Positions 1 to 10,884 of a stretch of DNA of 64,000 nucleotides are shown piece by piece. The notes beneath the pieces were generated by a model, which had not been told where the DNA came from, did no database searches, and saw only the letters and a program-made list of their open reading frames with translations. Both the position numbers and the translations under genes were made by a program. The DNA lies in the NCBI RefSeq assembly GCF_030052815.1, contig NW_026614707.1, positions 268,098-332,097 on the forward strand, in the 5' to 3' direction. This DNA is from Hevea brasiliensis (taxonomy: Eukaryota > Streptophyta > Magnoliopsida > Malpighiales > Euphorbiaceae). Numbering within the stretch: position 1 is the stretch's first letter; each line of letters begins with the position of its first letter.

Positions 1-500
1 ACCAAAGCATAATCAGTAAATTCTACTACTGCTAACTTTACTTTCTTCTCCTCTGAATAGTGATGACAATCAAACACAGCTTCTACCTTCCTTTCCCATT
101 CTAGATACACATCCGGATCATTTTTCCCTTGGAAAGAAGGGATGCTCATTTTAATACTTTTGACATTGTCATCTACCCTATTCCTCTCTCTTTCCTCTCT
201 TCTTATCCTCCTATCCCCATTCCTCCTATCTTCAGCTCTTCTCTCATACCTACCCCTCCTAGGTCTTTCAACCTCAAAATCATAGTTATCAACCTCATCT
301 TCATCAGATTCAACTACGGGAGGTACAAGATCCCTCCTATTTGGCCTTCTCTCATTTTGCCTATCTCTTTGCTCCAATCTTTCCAACCTATCTATGATTC
401 CATTGCACACAACATTCATTCTTTCAAATTGTTGTCTGACAGCCTGCATGTAGAATGGATTTTCACCTTCCCCCTCACTACCATCACCCCTTCTAGACAT
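1..500 (-). pseudogene. gag: Family A Gag, N-terminal part cut by the window edge
   Basis: Structural Gag of a Ty3/gypsy retrotransposon, which would assemble the virus-like particle. ATG at 500; the frame is open for 166 codons to the window edge. It starts [16 protein letters not shown], continues with a highly charged Arg/Glu-rich segment, and enters the retrotransposon Gag domain ([14 protein letters not shown]). The acceptor-like CTTGCAG lies just upstream on the minus strand. This is the leftmost unit of the 3.32-kb array. The usual array stop codon would lie beyond the edge, so whether this copy is broken cannot be seen here; it is called a pseudogene by analogy with its neighbours. 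Confidence 0.8.
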
Positions 501-1117
501 GTTTTCAGACCTGCAAGAAAATGGTTAGTGTAAAGAAAACACCTCACTCACTCCCTTACGTGTTTACACTCAACAGGGGACACTCCACTCGTGTTTAACT
601 CAACAAGGCTTTTCCCCTCTTATGAACTCACCACTCTGTGCCTTTTACCTCTCTTGGCTATGTCCACAAGTTCTTATCAAACTCAAGTAACTCAAACCAG
701 GACTGTACTCACAAAAATTTAACATACAATAAAATTCTTGAACGAGATGGATCAAAACGAGTAATCAAGAAAGCAATAATGTGACACAAGAAGTCAAGAA
801 AAGAAAAGCTCAAGCATGGAAATGTAATGCAATAAGCAATCAAGAAAGAAGACACCAAAATAAAAGAGTAATAAGCTGGAAAAGTGACAACCTAAAGAAG
901 TGATATCAAGCTTAAATATCCAAGTTTGCCACCAACTTATCGCAATTACCAGCAGTTCACACAATACACCAAGAATTGCATAAATTTAGGATCACCAAGC
1001 AAACGAGTGCATTTTGATCTGAAATTGAGTAGGCAAATGCCAACCCAATACTGACTAATTGCAGCTAGAATTTTAGGCTTTTCTTGAAAGACTATACTAT
1101 GTAAATCAAATGTAATC

Positions 1118-1620
1118 GTGTCTGCCGCGAAATTTTGGTTCCCCGCACAAACGATTAAATTTTCAGCTGAAATTTAATTTGAGAATAGCTCAAATGTGGC
1201 ACAAACAACCTGTAAATTTTCAGGTTCTGGGCTGATTTACTATGTGAACTTAATTTGATCGTGTCCGCCGCAAAATTTTGGTTCCCCGCACAAACGGATG
1301 AATTTTAAGCTGAAATTTAATTTGGGAACTACTGATATGGGGTATAAACACCCGGTAAATTTTCAGAAATTTCTGGGTATATTTGCTATGTGAACTTATT
1401 TTGATCGATTCTGCCGCAAAAATTTTGGTTCCCCGCACAAACGGTTGAATTTTAAGCTGAAATTTAATTTGGGAACTACCGAGGTGGGGTATAAACACCC
1501 TGTAAATTTTCAGGCATTTCTGGATCTATTTGCTATGTGAACTTAATTTGATCGGATCTGCCGCAAAATTTTGGTTCAGTGGGCAAACAGTATCGAACAA
1601 CCCACAAAATTTATACCCAA
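1118..1620 (-). repeat. 145-bp leader subrepeat, four copies
   Basis: Each copy carries the core CAAAATTTTGGTTCCCCGC followed by a stretch built around CTGAAATTTAATTTGGGAAC and a GGTATAAACACCC block. Spacing between cores is 142, 147 and about 145 bp. The same array sits in every family A leader, and a diverged three-copy version is found in the family B leader (13500-13830), so the repeats predate the split of the two families. Confidence 0.8.
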
Positions 1621-2045
1621 CGTCTTAAACACACCCAAATAATGCTGGTAAATTTTCAGGCCTAATAGGTAAGTCGAACTCAATGACCCAAATAATCTCT
1701 CATGCTTGATATCAAAATGAAGGAAGCAAGATGGATAGCTAGAATAATGGCTTTGGCTTGATTAACCTAAAACCTTAAGACAAACTCAACAAAACAAATT
1801 TTTAAACAAACAAGTCATACTAAACCCCAAGAGCCAATTTCGGTCAAGCATACAATGAACAAAAATGTGAATAACAGAAACACAATAAGAAGCAAAATAA
1901 GGTTTAGCAAGAAAGAACCAGATGCAAGATGAAGAAGAAGAAACAAATATGGAACGAGAGCCAAATAGCAAATATGAAAAAGGTAACAAAAAAAAAAAAA
2001 GAATAAGAAGCAAATAGAGAATCTACCTTGTTTGGACGTCCCTTT

Positions 2046-2057
2046 GCTCTGATACCA
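2046..2057 (-). promoter_or_regulatory. tRNA primer-binding site, array unit 1
   Basis: Minus strand TGGTATCAGAGC, the classic plant initiator-Met tRNA primer match, five bases inside the LTR end at 2063. Minus-strand DNA synthesis would start here. The same site lies at 5369-5380, 21703-21714, 25026-25037 and 28345-28356 in the other units. In the third unit (10869-10880) its end is mutated (minus strand ...CAGATC). Confidence 0.85.
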
Positions 2058-2062
2058 AAAAC

Positions 2063-2497
2063 TGATGTGAACCTTCAAGTAATTGGTAACTTGAAAACCC
2101 ACATTCAAGAATTAAATGAACAATATGGAAAGCACCAAATCAAGATGTATGAATTTGAATCTTTGAACCAGCACAATCAGATTGTTGTGTAATTCAAAGA
2201 AAATATCAGAAATGGGATTCTTGACCTAATTCATATGGAGAATGAATAAACCAAGAATATTATGCACATTAAACCTTGCAAGATAGAATCTCAGCAAGTT
2301 AATGAGCTTCACAAGAACAAAGGCAACAGCCAATTTACTCACTTTAGAAACAATCTCTCATTAATATTCAAAGTGTGTCCTCCACTCTCTCATCACACTT
2401 GTATTTATAGCCTCTTGGCTTCAAAGCTAAAGACAAAAATATCCCTACTTTAGTAACAGCTGGTTATAACAGCAAAAAGTAAATTTAATACAGCAGC
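2063..2497 (-). repeat. Truncated LTR of array unit 1
   Basis: On the minus strand it ends ...CACATCA at 2063 next to the primer site. It keeps the last roughly 385 bp of the full 814-bp LTR (reference 55325-56138), including TATAAATA at 2409-2402. At 2462-2497 pieces of the upstream LTR are joined out of order (CAGCTG, then a GTTATAACAGC piece, then AAAAAGTAAATTTAATAC) before running into the gag/protease frame. About 380 bp of U3 are missing, but the core promoter is kept. Confidence 0.8.
2402..2409 (-). promoter_or_regulatory. TATA box in the array LTR
   Basis: Minus-strand TATAAATA followed by CAAGTGTGATGAGAGAGTGG. It is kept in every truncated LTR of the array and in the full LTR at 55792-55799. 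Each array unit could therefore start its own transcript through the leader into gag. Confidence 0.55.
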
Positions 2498-3825
2498 ATC
2501 AATGATGACGCTACAAGCTTTGTCTTGGATAAGACACCTTGTATGGAAAATTGTTTCTCTGTGCAATTCATCACCAACGTCCTCCTTTAATTGAGTATTT
2601 AATGCTCTCATAATCACTAGAGCACTTCCTTCAGCAGCATATTCCACCTCTGCGTCCTCCTCCCCTGAAGATGTGGAATCACTAACAATTTCCTCCCCCG
2701 TTTCTATCTCACCATTTTCTCTCATGACCATGACTCTCTTGTTAGGGCATTGAGAAGCTATGTGTCCACTGCCCAAACACCTAAAACACTTCACATCTCT
2801 ATTTCGGGTAGTAGTTGCAACCTCCTTTCCTTTACTTCCTACAAATTTCTTCTCCACCTTTTATTCCTTTTCCTCATTTCTCTTATATTTGCTAACAGCA
2901 TTTTCCCTATCCTCCTTCTTCCAATTAGACTTCCAAGATTAAGAAGTACCTGCATTTCCTCCAAATTTTGACTTGCTTTTAAGTTGCCTTTCTACCTTCA
3001 TAGCCATGTGGACCATGTCCTCCAACTCAACATAGTGATGTAACTCAACAATATGAGCAATCTCCTTGTTTAGCCCATTCAAGAATCTAGCCATGGTGGC
3101 TTCTCTATCCTCCTCCACATTTGCTCTAATCATAGCAATTTCCATTTCTTTATGATAATCTTCAACACATTTAGAACCTTGAGTCAATCTTTGTAACCTC
3201 TGATGTAGCTCTCTATAGTAATGGCTAGGAACAAATCTCCTTCTCATCATAGACTTCATCTCACCCCAGGTTGCAATTGATTGCTCATAATTTCTCCTTC
3301 TACTAATCAACACTTGATCCCACCATACCAAAGCATAATCAGTAAATTCTACTACTGCTAACTTTACTTTCTTCTCCTCTGAATAGTGATGACAATCAAA
3401 CACAGCTTCTACCTTCCTTTCCCATTCTAGATACACATCCGGATCATTTTCCCTTGGAAAGAAGGGATGCTCATTTTAATACTTTTGACATTGTCATCTA
3501 CCCTATTCCTCTCTCTTTCCTCTCTTCTTATCCTCCTATCCCTATTCCTCCTATCTTCAGCTCTTCTCTCATACCTACCCCTCCTAGGTCTTTCAACCTC
3601 AAAATCATAGTTATCAACCTCATCTTCATCAGATTCAACTACTGGAGGTACAAGATCCCTCCTATTTGGCCTTCTCTCATTTTGCCTATCTCTTTGCTCC
3701 AATCTTTCCAACCTATCTATGATTCCATTGCACACAACATTCATTCTTTCAAATTGTTGTCTGACAGCCTGCATGTAGAATGGATTTTCACTTTCCCCCT
3801 CACTACCATCACCCCTTCTAGACAT
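2498..3825 (-). pseudogene. gag: Family A Gag to protease start, array unit 2 (broken)
   Basis: ATG at 3825 ([16 protein letters not shown]). Gag core includes [25 protein letters not shown] and a CCHC knuckle [14 protein letters not shown]. Lesions: a one-base loss in a T run at about 3447-3450 shifts the frame after FQGK; a TAA at 2939-2941 follows AGTS (shared by the other units); another TAA lies before MEKKFVGSKGKE. The frame then runs into the start of the protease (CSVIID) and at about 2497 jumps into LTR sequence, so the rest of protease, RT, RNase H and integrase is absent. Confidence 0.85.
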
Positions 3826-5385
3826 GTTTTTCAGATCTGCAAGAAAATGGTTAGTGTAAAGAAAACACCTCACTCACTCCCTTACGTGTTTACACTCAAC
3901 AGGGGACACTCCACTCGTGTTTAACTCAACAAGGCTTTTCCCCTCTTATGAACTCACCACTCTGTGCCTTTTACCTCTCTTGGCTATGTCCACAAGTTCT
4001 TATCAAACTCAAGTAACTCAAACCAGGACTGTACTCACAAAAATTTAACATACAATAAAATTCTTGAACGAGATGGATCAAAACGAGTAATCAAGAAAGC
4101 AATAATGTGACACAAGAAGTCAAGAAAAGAAAAGCTCAAGCATGGAAATGTAATGCAATAAGCAATCAAGAAAGAAGACACCAAAATAAAAGAGTAATAA
4201 GCTGGAAAAGTGACAACCTAAAGAAGTGATATCAAGCTTAAATATCCAAGTTTGCCACCAACTTATCGCAATTACCAGCAGTTCACACAATACACCAAGA
4301 ATTGCATAAATTTAGGATCACCAAGCAAACGAGTGCATTTTGATCTGAAATTGAGTAGGCAAATGCCAACCCAATACTGACTAATTGCAGCTAGAATTTT
4401 AGGCTTTTCTTGAAAGACTTACTATGTAAATCAAATGTAATCGTGTCTGCGCGAAATTTTGGTTCCCGCACAAACGATTAAATTTTCAGCTGAAATTTAA
4501 TTTGAGAATAGCTCAAATGTGGCACAAACAACCTGTAAATTTTCAGGTTCTGGGCTGATTTACTATGTGAACTTAATTTGATCGTGTCCGCCGCAAAATT
4601 TTGGTTCCCCGCACAAACGGATGAATTTTAAGCTGAAATTTAATTTGGGAACTACTGATATGGGGTATAAACACCCGGTAAATTTTCAGAAATTTCTGGG
4701 TATATTTGCTATGTGAACTTATTTTGATCGATTCTGCCGCGAAATTTTGGTTCCCCACACAAACGATTAAATTTTGAGCTGAAATTTAATTTGGGAACTA
4801 CCGAGGTGGGGTATAAACACCCTGTAAATTTTCAGGCATTTCTGGATCTATTTGCTATGTGAACTTAATTTGATCGCATCTGCCGCAAAATTTTGGTTCA
4901 GTGGGCAAACAGTATCGAACAACCCCCAAAATTTATACCCAACGTCTTAAACACACCCAAATAATGCTGGTAAATTTTCAGGCCTAATAGGTAAGTCGAA
5001 CTCAATGACCCAAATAATCTCTCATGCTTGATATCAAAATGAAGGAAGCAAGATGGATAGCTAGAATAATGGCTTTGGCTTGATTAACCTAAAACCTTAA
5101 GACAAACTCAACAAAACAAATTTTTAAACAAACAAGTCATACTAAACCCCAAGAGCCAATTTCGGTCAAGCATACAATGAACAAAAATGTGAATAACAGA
5201 AACACAATAAGAATCAAAATAAGGTTTAGCAAGAAAGAACCAGATGCAAGATGAAGAATAAGAAACAAATATGGAACGATAGCCAAATAGCAAATATGAA
5301 AAAGGTAACAAAAAAAAAAAAAAGAATAAGAAGCAAATAGAGAATCTACCTTGTTTGGACGTCCCTTTGCTCTGATACCAAAAAC
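3826..5385 (-). other. Family A leader of array unit 2
   Basis: Organised like the unit 1 leader: primer site complement 5369-5380, donor-like AAG|GTAGAT with the GT at 5349-5348, subrepeats at about 4440-4920, acceptor AG at 3838-3837. Small differences include single-base losses around 4449-4465 (TCTGCGCGAAATTTTGG) and CACACAAACGATT in the third subrepeat. No coding potential seen. Confidence 0.75.
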
Positions 5386-5819
5386 TGATGTGAACCTTCA
5401 AGTAATTGGTAACTTGAAACCCACATTCAAGAATTAAATGAACAATATGGAAAGCACCAAATCAAGATGTATGAATTTGAATCTTTGAACCAGCACAATC
5501 AGATTGTTGTGTAATTCAAAGAAAATATCAGAAATGGGATTCTTGACCTAATTCATATGGAGAATGAATAAACCAAGAATATTATGCACATTAAACCTTG
5601 CAAGATAGAATCTCAGCAAGTTAATGAGCTTCACAAGAACAAAGGCAACAGCCAATTTACTCACTTTAGAAACAATCTCTCATTAATATTCAAAGTGTGT
5701 CCTCCACTCTCTCATCACACTTGTATTTATAGCCTCTTGGCTTCAAAGCTAAAGACAAAAATATCCCTACTTTAGTAACAGCTGGTTATAACAGCAAAAA
5801 GTAAATTTAATACAGCAGC
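5386..5819 (-). repeat. Truncated LTR of array unit 2
   Basis: Same scrambled 434-bp LTR as at 2063, with CATCA terminus at 5386 (minus) and the same join to gag at CAGCAGC|ATCAATGATG. It follows the EPRV-gag fusion on its right and primes the gag copy on its left. Confidence 0.8.
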
Positions 5820-8800
5820 ATCAATGATGACGCTACAAGCTTTGTCTTGGATAAGACACCTTGTATGGAAAATTGTTTCTCTGTGCAATTCATCACCAAC
5901 GTCCTCCTTTAATTGAGTATTTAATGCTCTCATAATCACTAGAGCATTGAATATTTCATTCATAATTTTTTGAAATTCTGATGGGGCATTTTTAAGCCCA
6001 AAGGGCATTACGTTCCATTCGTAATGTCCAAATGGCACAGTAAAGGCAGTTTTATACCTATCTGTTTCAGCTATCTGGATTTGCCAATATCCAGACTTCA
6101 TATCGAACTTTGAAAAGATTTGGGCCTCAAAGAGTCTATTTAATAGATCTCTTTTATTAGGCAATGGATATCTTATCCATCTAAGGGCCTTATTTAAAGG
6201 CTTATAATTGATTACCAATCTAGGTACTCCTCTTTCTAGTTCAGCGGCATTTTCAACATAAAATGCTGGGCAACTCCATGGGCTTTGACTTTTTCTAATT
6301 AGCCCTTTTGACTCGAGGTCAGCAATTTCTTTTTTACAGATCTCCAAATGTCTTGGTCCCATGGCAATGGGCCGGGCTTTAGTGGGAATCAATCTTTCTT
6401 CAAAATCAGGCTCATATGGTAGATTAACCACATGGCTTTTTCTAGCCCAAAAGGCATTAGGGACTTCTGCACAGATGCTATTAGCCATCTCATTTTGAAG
6501 TTGCTTTATTTTTTCTTGTATCAAAGGTTCATTAACCTTTTCTATTATTGTTTTGTAATCTATTTCCCTTTTAAGAGAATAAATAAATTTTTCTTTATTT
6601 TTGATGTTACTATTAAGCACATCAATTTCCCTTTCAATAGGTAAAGAGATAAATTCAAAAATAATCTCTCTTCCCTCTATTTCTGTTGTTATTCCCTTTT
6701 CGGTAATTGACTTAATTGGGTATAACATGTGAAGGAATGGGTTTCCTAGGATTACTGGATGAGATAACCCTTTTACCATTATAAATGGTATTTCAAAGCA
6801 TATTCCTTGATTACAAACTACCGTATCAGATAATTTGTATTTGATGTCCATTTTAGAACTATCTGCTGTATGTAATTCTTCGACTGTTTTAGAGAAGTAT
6901 TTTGAAGGTACAAGTCCTTCATCTATACAGCATAAATCTGCGCCTGAGTCTATTAAGGCTATAGTACTAAATAAGTACTCCTTTTGAACAATGATTGTGA
7001 CTTTAGTATGCCATTTATGAGTGATTACTCTATCTATACGATTGACATACTGAAGACTGTTTATTTCTACTGGTTCCTGCTTTTCTTCTTCTTCTGTTGG
7101 TTCCACTATTAAGGGAAATTCTTGTTTTGCTTCTAGCAAGACTATCTTTTCTTTTAAAAATTGTATTTCGAATTTAATCGAATTTACTTCTTGTCTTAAC
7201 TCTTTTAGAGTTGGTTCTCTTGGCATTTTAGCTTTTTTCATTCTTTCCATAACTTCTTTAAGTTCATATGGATTTGTTCTTTCTTCTATCTTTCTTTCTA
7301 AAGGACTTTTATCCTTAACCAGATTCAGATATTCTTCTAATTTTTCTCTTTTTTCTCCTTGATCTTCTATCTTATCTATAAGATCTAACATCAAGTTTTG
7401 TTCTTTTGTTAAGACACATAAACCATTTAAGGTACAAAGTGATTTGTAATAATCACATTTTCCATCACAGATTTTTTCTTGTTCTGGTTCTAACTCAGTA
7501 GAAGATTCCTCAGAAGTATAGTCTAACGCATTGACTTCTAAATCTTTTTCTGAATCCGACTCATTTAAGAGGATTTTAATTAATGAATCTTTAAGATTGT
7601 CATTAATTTCTAAAGCTTGAATTTGTTGTTTGACTCTACACTTGTTAGCGTAGTGACCAGACTTTCCACATTTGTAACAGACTACATTAGTCTCTTTTGT
7701 TACTCTTTTCTTCCTTTTAGAAGATGTTCCAGATTTATTCCTAACAGGCTTTTTATACCGTTTTTCCTGTCGAGGGTAAAAGTTTTTGTGTTTTTTAAAC
7801 CTTCTCTTACTCTCTCTCCCCAGTTTTTTAACTTTGCCTTTATTAGGAAAAGTTACTGGTGGTAGACCATACTGTTCACAGAAATCACCGAGTATTCTTT
7901 TACCCGTGATTCGTTCTTTGTGTAATTGGCGCTGAAGTCTTAGTTCATTGCACAGTGTTAACCCTGCAGTGACTACTTCGGATGCTAATTCACCAAAGGT
8001 ATACTGATTGTATGGCAAGGTATTGTCATGTTTGTCTCTTATTTGTTTTTTGACTCGTTCAGCAAATAACGAGGGCAATCCAGAAAGAAATTTTTCTTTC
8101 CAAAAATCATATTGATTGTCTTCCCTGACAAATATAAGGGAAAAGAAGGTATCTTTATACCATTTGAAATGAGATAGGTCAGGACACCTAAGGTTCATTA
8201 GTTGTTCCTGGGATCTATCTAGGTACATACTCATGGTTCCTACGAAGTGTAATCCTATTGTACACAATAAGGTATACACACAGTCTGGGACTTGAGTTTG
8301 ACCTGTTGTTGATTGTTCTGTTTTAACAGCATCGTAAATTTGTCTTTTTCCTTCTTCAGTTAAGGAAAAATCCCACCAACCTTTAAGTTGGCCTGTAAAT
8401 CCACATGTAATTGCGTGGACTATTTGCTGCTCACTGTTTCCTCTTGATTTAGCGGCAAACGCATACATGGTCATAAAATGGATAGTATTTTTAATCTGGT
8501 ATTCAGATAATCCATCTATGTTCCATTCTACAATTGAAGTTCCATCAAATTGTACGTAGTTATAACTAGTATCTTCAAATTGTAGATTAATTGGTGAAGG
8601 CCTAGAATAATAAGGCTTCATTTCGACTGTTGCCCTAGGTTTAGGGTATACTAGTCTATTAACTTCTAGAGGTTGAGGTTCAGGTTCTTTAAACAAAACT
8701 TCTAGAGAGTTAATTTGTTCTTCTGTATTAGAAGAATCTTCTGATTCAGTTTCAGTTTCTTCTTGTCCTTGACTTAAAGGAGCAATACTTAAAGCTTTTA

Positions 8801-9980
8801 GCCTTTGTTCTAATTCCTCTTGTATATTCAAGGATTTAGTTAGTGGAGCTATAGTTTTCTTTTTAGAATCCTTAGCTTCCAATCCTAATTCTGCTAACCT
8901 TTTAGTTAGTTCATCTACTATTTCTGAGTTCCCACCTAATTTAATAGGGGTTTTATCTGTTTCAACAGGTTTAAATAAAACCTTTTTCTCTAAACTTGAT
9001 TTAGAGGTTTCTCCTTTTTCTGGTCTGTATTCTCTTGATTTAAAGGTCTGGAGTTGTGTTTCTACCCTGGTCAACTGTTGACCTATGGTGTATAAGCTAA
9101 GGTTGGCATAATTACCCTGCTTATCTGATCTTGAGAATGGAGAACACTCAAATTCCTGATTTTCTGATGCCTTATAAGATATCTCTGTTAATGGTGGATG
9201 AACGCCTCTTAAGGTTTTTCCTTTGGGAGTTATGAAATTCTTATAGGCAGATTCTAGGGGGACTAGGAACTGCTGATCTTCAAAGTCTGGGAAAGACTTT
9301 CTTTGAATTTCTAATCTGAATTTCATAAAGTCTTGGAAATTTTTTATTCCACCTTTGTCCTGATACCATTTGTATTCTTTTAAGAATTTTTGCTGTTGAT
9401 CTTGTTTGAAAGTTATTTGAAACCATTTTTCAAACGGGCTTTCTTCTGTTGTTAGGGCCATAATCCTTTTAGGTTGCTGGGTCCTAACGCTTTCTTTTTC
9501 GTAACCCATATCTGAAGGAGTTGGGCTTTCTGGCCTTTTAAGGCTTACTGTTTCTATTGGGCTTGCAACTGTGCTTTCTGGGCCATAAATAGGCTGGGCT
9601 ATTTGTTCTTCAGTTCTATGGATTCCAATAGAGCTGAATCTATCTAGGTCTATTCCTGATAAGGATGTCCTAGGTCTGATAGGTTCTGAAACTACAGATC
9701 TTCCTGAGAATGAGTTTCTGGACCTAGTCCTAGCAAAAGATATTGCTACGGTTCCATTATTTGTTTCAATAATGGATTCCACATCTTCAGATTCTTCCTT
9801 TTTAGGAGGAATTGCTTCTTCCAAAATCCAGCTATCAGGTAAATTAACCTGTTCCCATGCTATGGACTTAGGGACCACTAGGTTTCCTTTCTGCAAGTCT
9901 GTGACAAAGAAAGTGGTGGTTCCTTTTGGGGTGATGAGTTTCGTAGTATTTTCCCTAAGGTTAGGGACTACAGTGTTCAT
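5772..9980 (-). CDS. Chimeric open frame: pararetrovirus polyprotein fused to Gag/LTR tail
   Basis: Uninterrupted frame from an ATG at 9980 (MNTVVPNLREN) to TAA at 5772, about 1,402 codons; open frame extends upstream to 10031 through leader sequence. Order: tail of the movement-protein region; linker; coat-protein segment (MALTTEESPFEKWF, GFTGQLKGWWDFSL); basic stretch and CCHC finger CYKCGKSGHYANKC; coiled-coil-rich linker; aspartic protease (LIDSGADLCCID); first half of RT (FSKFDMKSGYWQIQ) ending at IMNEIFNA, before the catalytic YIDD. It then fuses in frame to Gag ([10 protein letters not shown]) and protease/LTR residues. The N-terminal movement protein, RT active site and RNase H are missing, so it cannot replicate. 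The lack of stops is striking beside the broken copy at 29648-38142. It may be young, or still translated; the sequence alone cannot say. Confidence 0.75.
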   Translation of the reverse strand: MNTVVPNLRENTTKLITPKGTTTFFVTDLQKGNLVVPKSIAWEQVNLPDSWILEEAIPPKKEESEDVESIIETNNGTVAISFARTRSRNSFSGRSVVSEPIRPRTSLSGIDLDRFSSIGIHRTEEQIAQPIYGPESTVASPIETVSLKRPESPTPSDMGYEKESVRTQQPKRIMALTTEESPFEKWFQITFKQDQQQKFLKEYKWYQDKGGIKNFQDFMKFRLEIQRKSFPDFEDQQFLVPLESAYKNFITPKGKTLRGVHPPLTEISYKASENQEFECSPFSRSDKQGNYANLSLYTIGQQLTRVETQLQTFKSREYRPEKGETSKSSLEKKVLFKPVETDKTPIKLGGNSEIVDELTKRLAELGLEAKDSKKKTIAPLTKSLNIQEELEQRLKALSIAPLSQGQEETETESEDSSNTEEQINSLEVLFKEPEPQPLEVNRLVYPKPRATVEMKPYYSRPSPINLQFEDTSYNYVQFDGTSIVEWNIDGLSEYQIKNTIHFMTMYAFAAKSRGNSEQQIVHAITCGFTGQLKGWWDFSLTEEGKRQIYDAVKTEQSTTGQTQVPDCVYTLLCTIGLHFVGTMSMYLDRSQEQLMNLRCPDLSHFKWYKDTFFSLIFVREDNQYDFWKEKFLSGLPSLFAERVKKQIRDKHDNTLPYNQYTFGELASEVVTAGLTLCNELRLQRQLHKERITGKRILGDFCEQYGLPPVTFPNKGKVKKLGRESKRRFKKHKNFYPRQEKRYKKPVRNKSGTSSKRKKRVTKETNVVCYKCGKSGHYANKCRVKQQIQALEINDNLKDSLIKILLNESDSEKDLEVNALDYTSEESSTELEPEQEKICDGKCDYYKSLCTLNGLCVLTKEQNLMLDLIDKIEDQGEKREKLEEYLNLVKDKSPLERKIEERTNPYELKEVMERMKKAKMPREPTLKELRQEVNSIKFEIQFLKEKIVLLEAKQEFPLIVEPTEEEEKQEPVEINSLQYVNRIDRVITHKWHTKVTIIVQKEYLFSTIALIDSGADLCCIDEGLVPSKYFSKTVEELHTADSSKMDIKYKLSDTVVCNQGICFEIPFIMVKGLSHPVILGNPFLHMLYPIKSITEKGITTEIEGREIIFEFISLPIEREIDVLNSNIKNKEKFIYSLKREIDYKTIIEKVNEPLIQEKIKQLQNEMANSICAEVPNAFWARKSHVVNLPYEPDFEERLIPTKARPIAMGPRHLEICKKEIADLESKGLIRKSQSPWSCPAFYVENAAELERGVPRLVINYKPLNKALRWIRYPLPNKRDLLNRLFEAQIFSKFDMKSGYWQIQIAETDRYKTAFTVPFGHYEWNVMPFGLKNAPSEFQKIMNEIFNALVIMRALNTQLKEDVGDELHRETIFHTRCLIQDKACSVIIDAAVLNLLFAVITSCY
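5820..5946 (-). pseudogene. gag: Gag/protease remnant at the pararetrovirus junction
   Basis: Residual family A sequence ([10 protein letters not shown]...CSVIID), in frame with the EPRV to its right. The join at 5943-5946 falls on a shared AGCA: gag reads CTAGAGCACTTCC elsewhere, and the virus reads ATAAGCATTGAAT at 32818-32830. This four-base overlap fits template switching or microhomology-mediated repair. Confidence 0.75.
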
Positions 9981-9984
9981 GGAA

Positions 9985-10884
9985 TTCAGCTGAAATTTAA
10001 TTTGAGAATAGCTCAAATGTGGCACAAACAACCTGTAAATTTTCAGGTTCTGGGCTGATTTACTATGTGAACTTAATTTGATCGTGTCCGCCGCAAAATT
10101 TTGGTTTCCCGCACAAACGGATGAATTTTAAGCTGAAATTTAATTTGGGAACTACTGATATGGGGTATAAACACCCGGTAAATTTTCAGAAATTTCTGGG
10201 TATATTTGCTATGTGAACTTATTTTGATCGATTCTGCCGCAAAAATTTTGGTTCCCCGCACAAACGGTTGAATTTTAAGCTGAAATTTAATTTGGGAACT
10301 ACCGAGGTGGGGTATAAACACCCTGTAAATTTTCAGGCATTTCTGGATCTATTTGCTATGTGAACTTAATTTGATCGGATCCGCCGCAAAATTTTGGTTC
10401 AGTGGGCAAACAGTATCGAACAACCCCCAAAATTTATACCCAACGTCTTAAACACACCCAAATAATGCTGGTAAATTTTCAGGCCTAATAGGTAAGTCGA
10501 ACTCAATGACCCAAATAATCTCTCATGCTTGATATCAAAATGAAGGAAGCAAGATGGATAGCTAGAATAATGGCTTTGGCTTGATTAACCTAAAACCTTA
10601 AGACAAACTCAACAAAACAAATTTTTAAACAAACAAGTCATACTAAACCCCAAGAGCCAATTTCGGTCAAGCATACAATGAACAAAAATGTGAATAACAG
10701 AAACACAATAAGAAGCAAAATAAGGTTTAGCAAGAAAGAACCAGATGCAAGATGAAGAAGAAGAAACAAATATGGAACTAGAGCCAAACAGCAAATATGA
10801 AAAAGGTAACAAAAAAAAAAAAATAATAAGAAGCAAATAGAGAATATAACTTGTTTGGACGTCCCTTTGATCTGATACCAAAAC
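9985..10884 (-). other. Partial family A leader joined to the pararetrovirus
   Basis: Leader sequence from the subrepeats to the primer site. The left join reads TTCAT|GGAA|TTCAGCTG: virus, then four bases of unclear origin, then leader. The acceptor end and gag start were lost, while the donor-like side is altered (TCCAAACAAGTTATATTC). The primer site complement at 10869-10880 has a substitution (GATCTGATACCA). Confidence 0.7.

Larger units (their letters stand above)
501..2062 (-). other. Family A 5' leader of array unit 1, with primer site and subrepeats
   Basis: Non-coding leader between LTR and gag. Read on the minus strand it begins with the primer-binding site (complement at 2046-2057) and a donor-like AACAAG|GTAGAT with the GT at 2026-2025. 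It ends with TTTCTTGCAG whose AG is at 512-511, so about 1.5 kb could be an intron. The middle (about 1118-1620) holds four copies of a roughly 145-bp subrepeat, recognisable by TTTGGTTCCCCGCACAAACG at about 1136, 1278 and 1425 and a diverged fourth copy at about 1570. No open frame of interest is present. Confidence 0.8.

Noticed and set aside
129..533. Plus-strand frames starting [17 protein letters not shown], repeated at 3454, 23112, 26433 and 38214 (and reversed at 50622 and 57812)
   Set aside because: Exact antisense of the gag N-terminus; their repetition only reflects the repeated gag.
1250..1498. 82-131 aa frames made of repeated FIPHISSSQIKFQLKIHPF
   Set aside because: Translation of the 145-bp leader subrepeats; open because the repeat length permits it in part, and it lies in a probable intron.
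1815..2108. Hydrophobic Phe/Leu-rich frames over the early leader
   Set aside because: Caused by poly-T/TTC-rich leader DNA; length varies with the homopolymer among copies, so not a conserved membrane protein.
2262..2453. Repeated 63-aa frame MHIKPCKIESQQVNEL
   Set aside because: Antisense of the LTR U5/R region in every copy; no start context or codon pattern supports coding.
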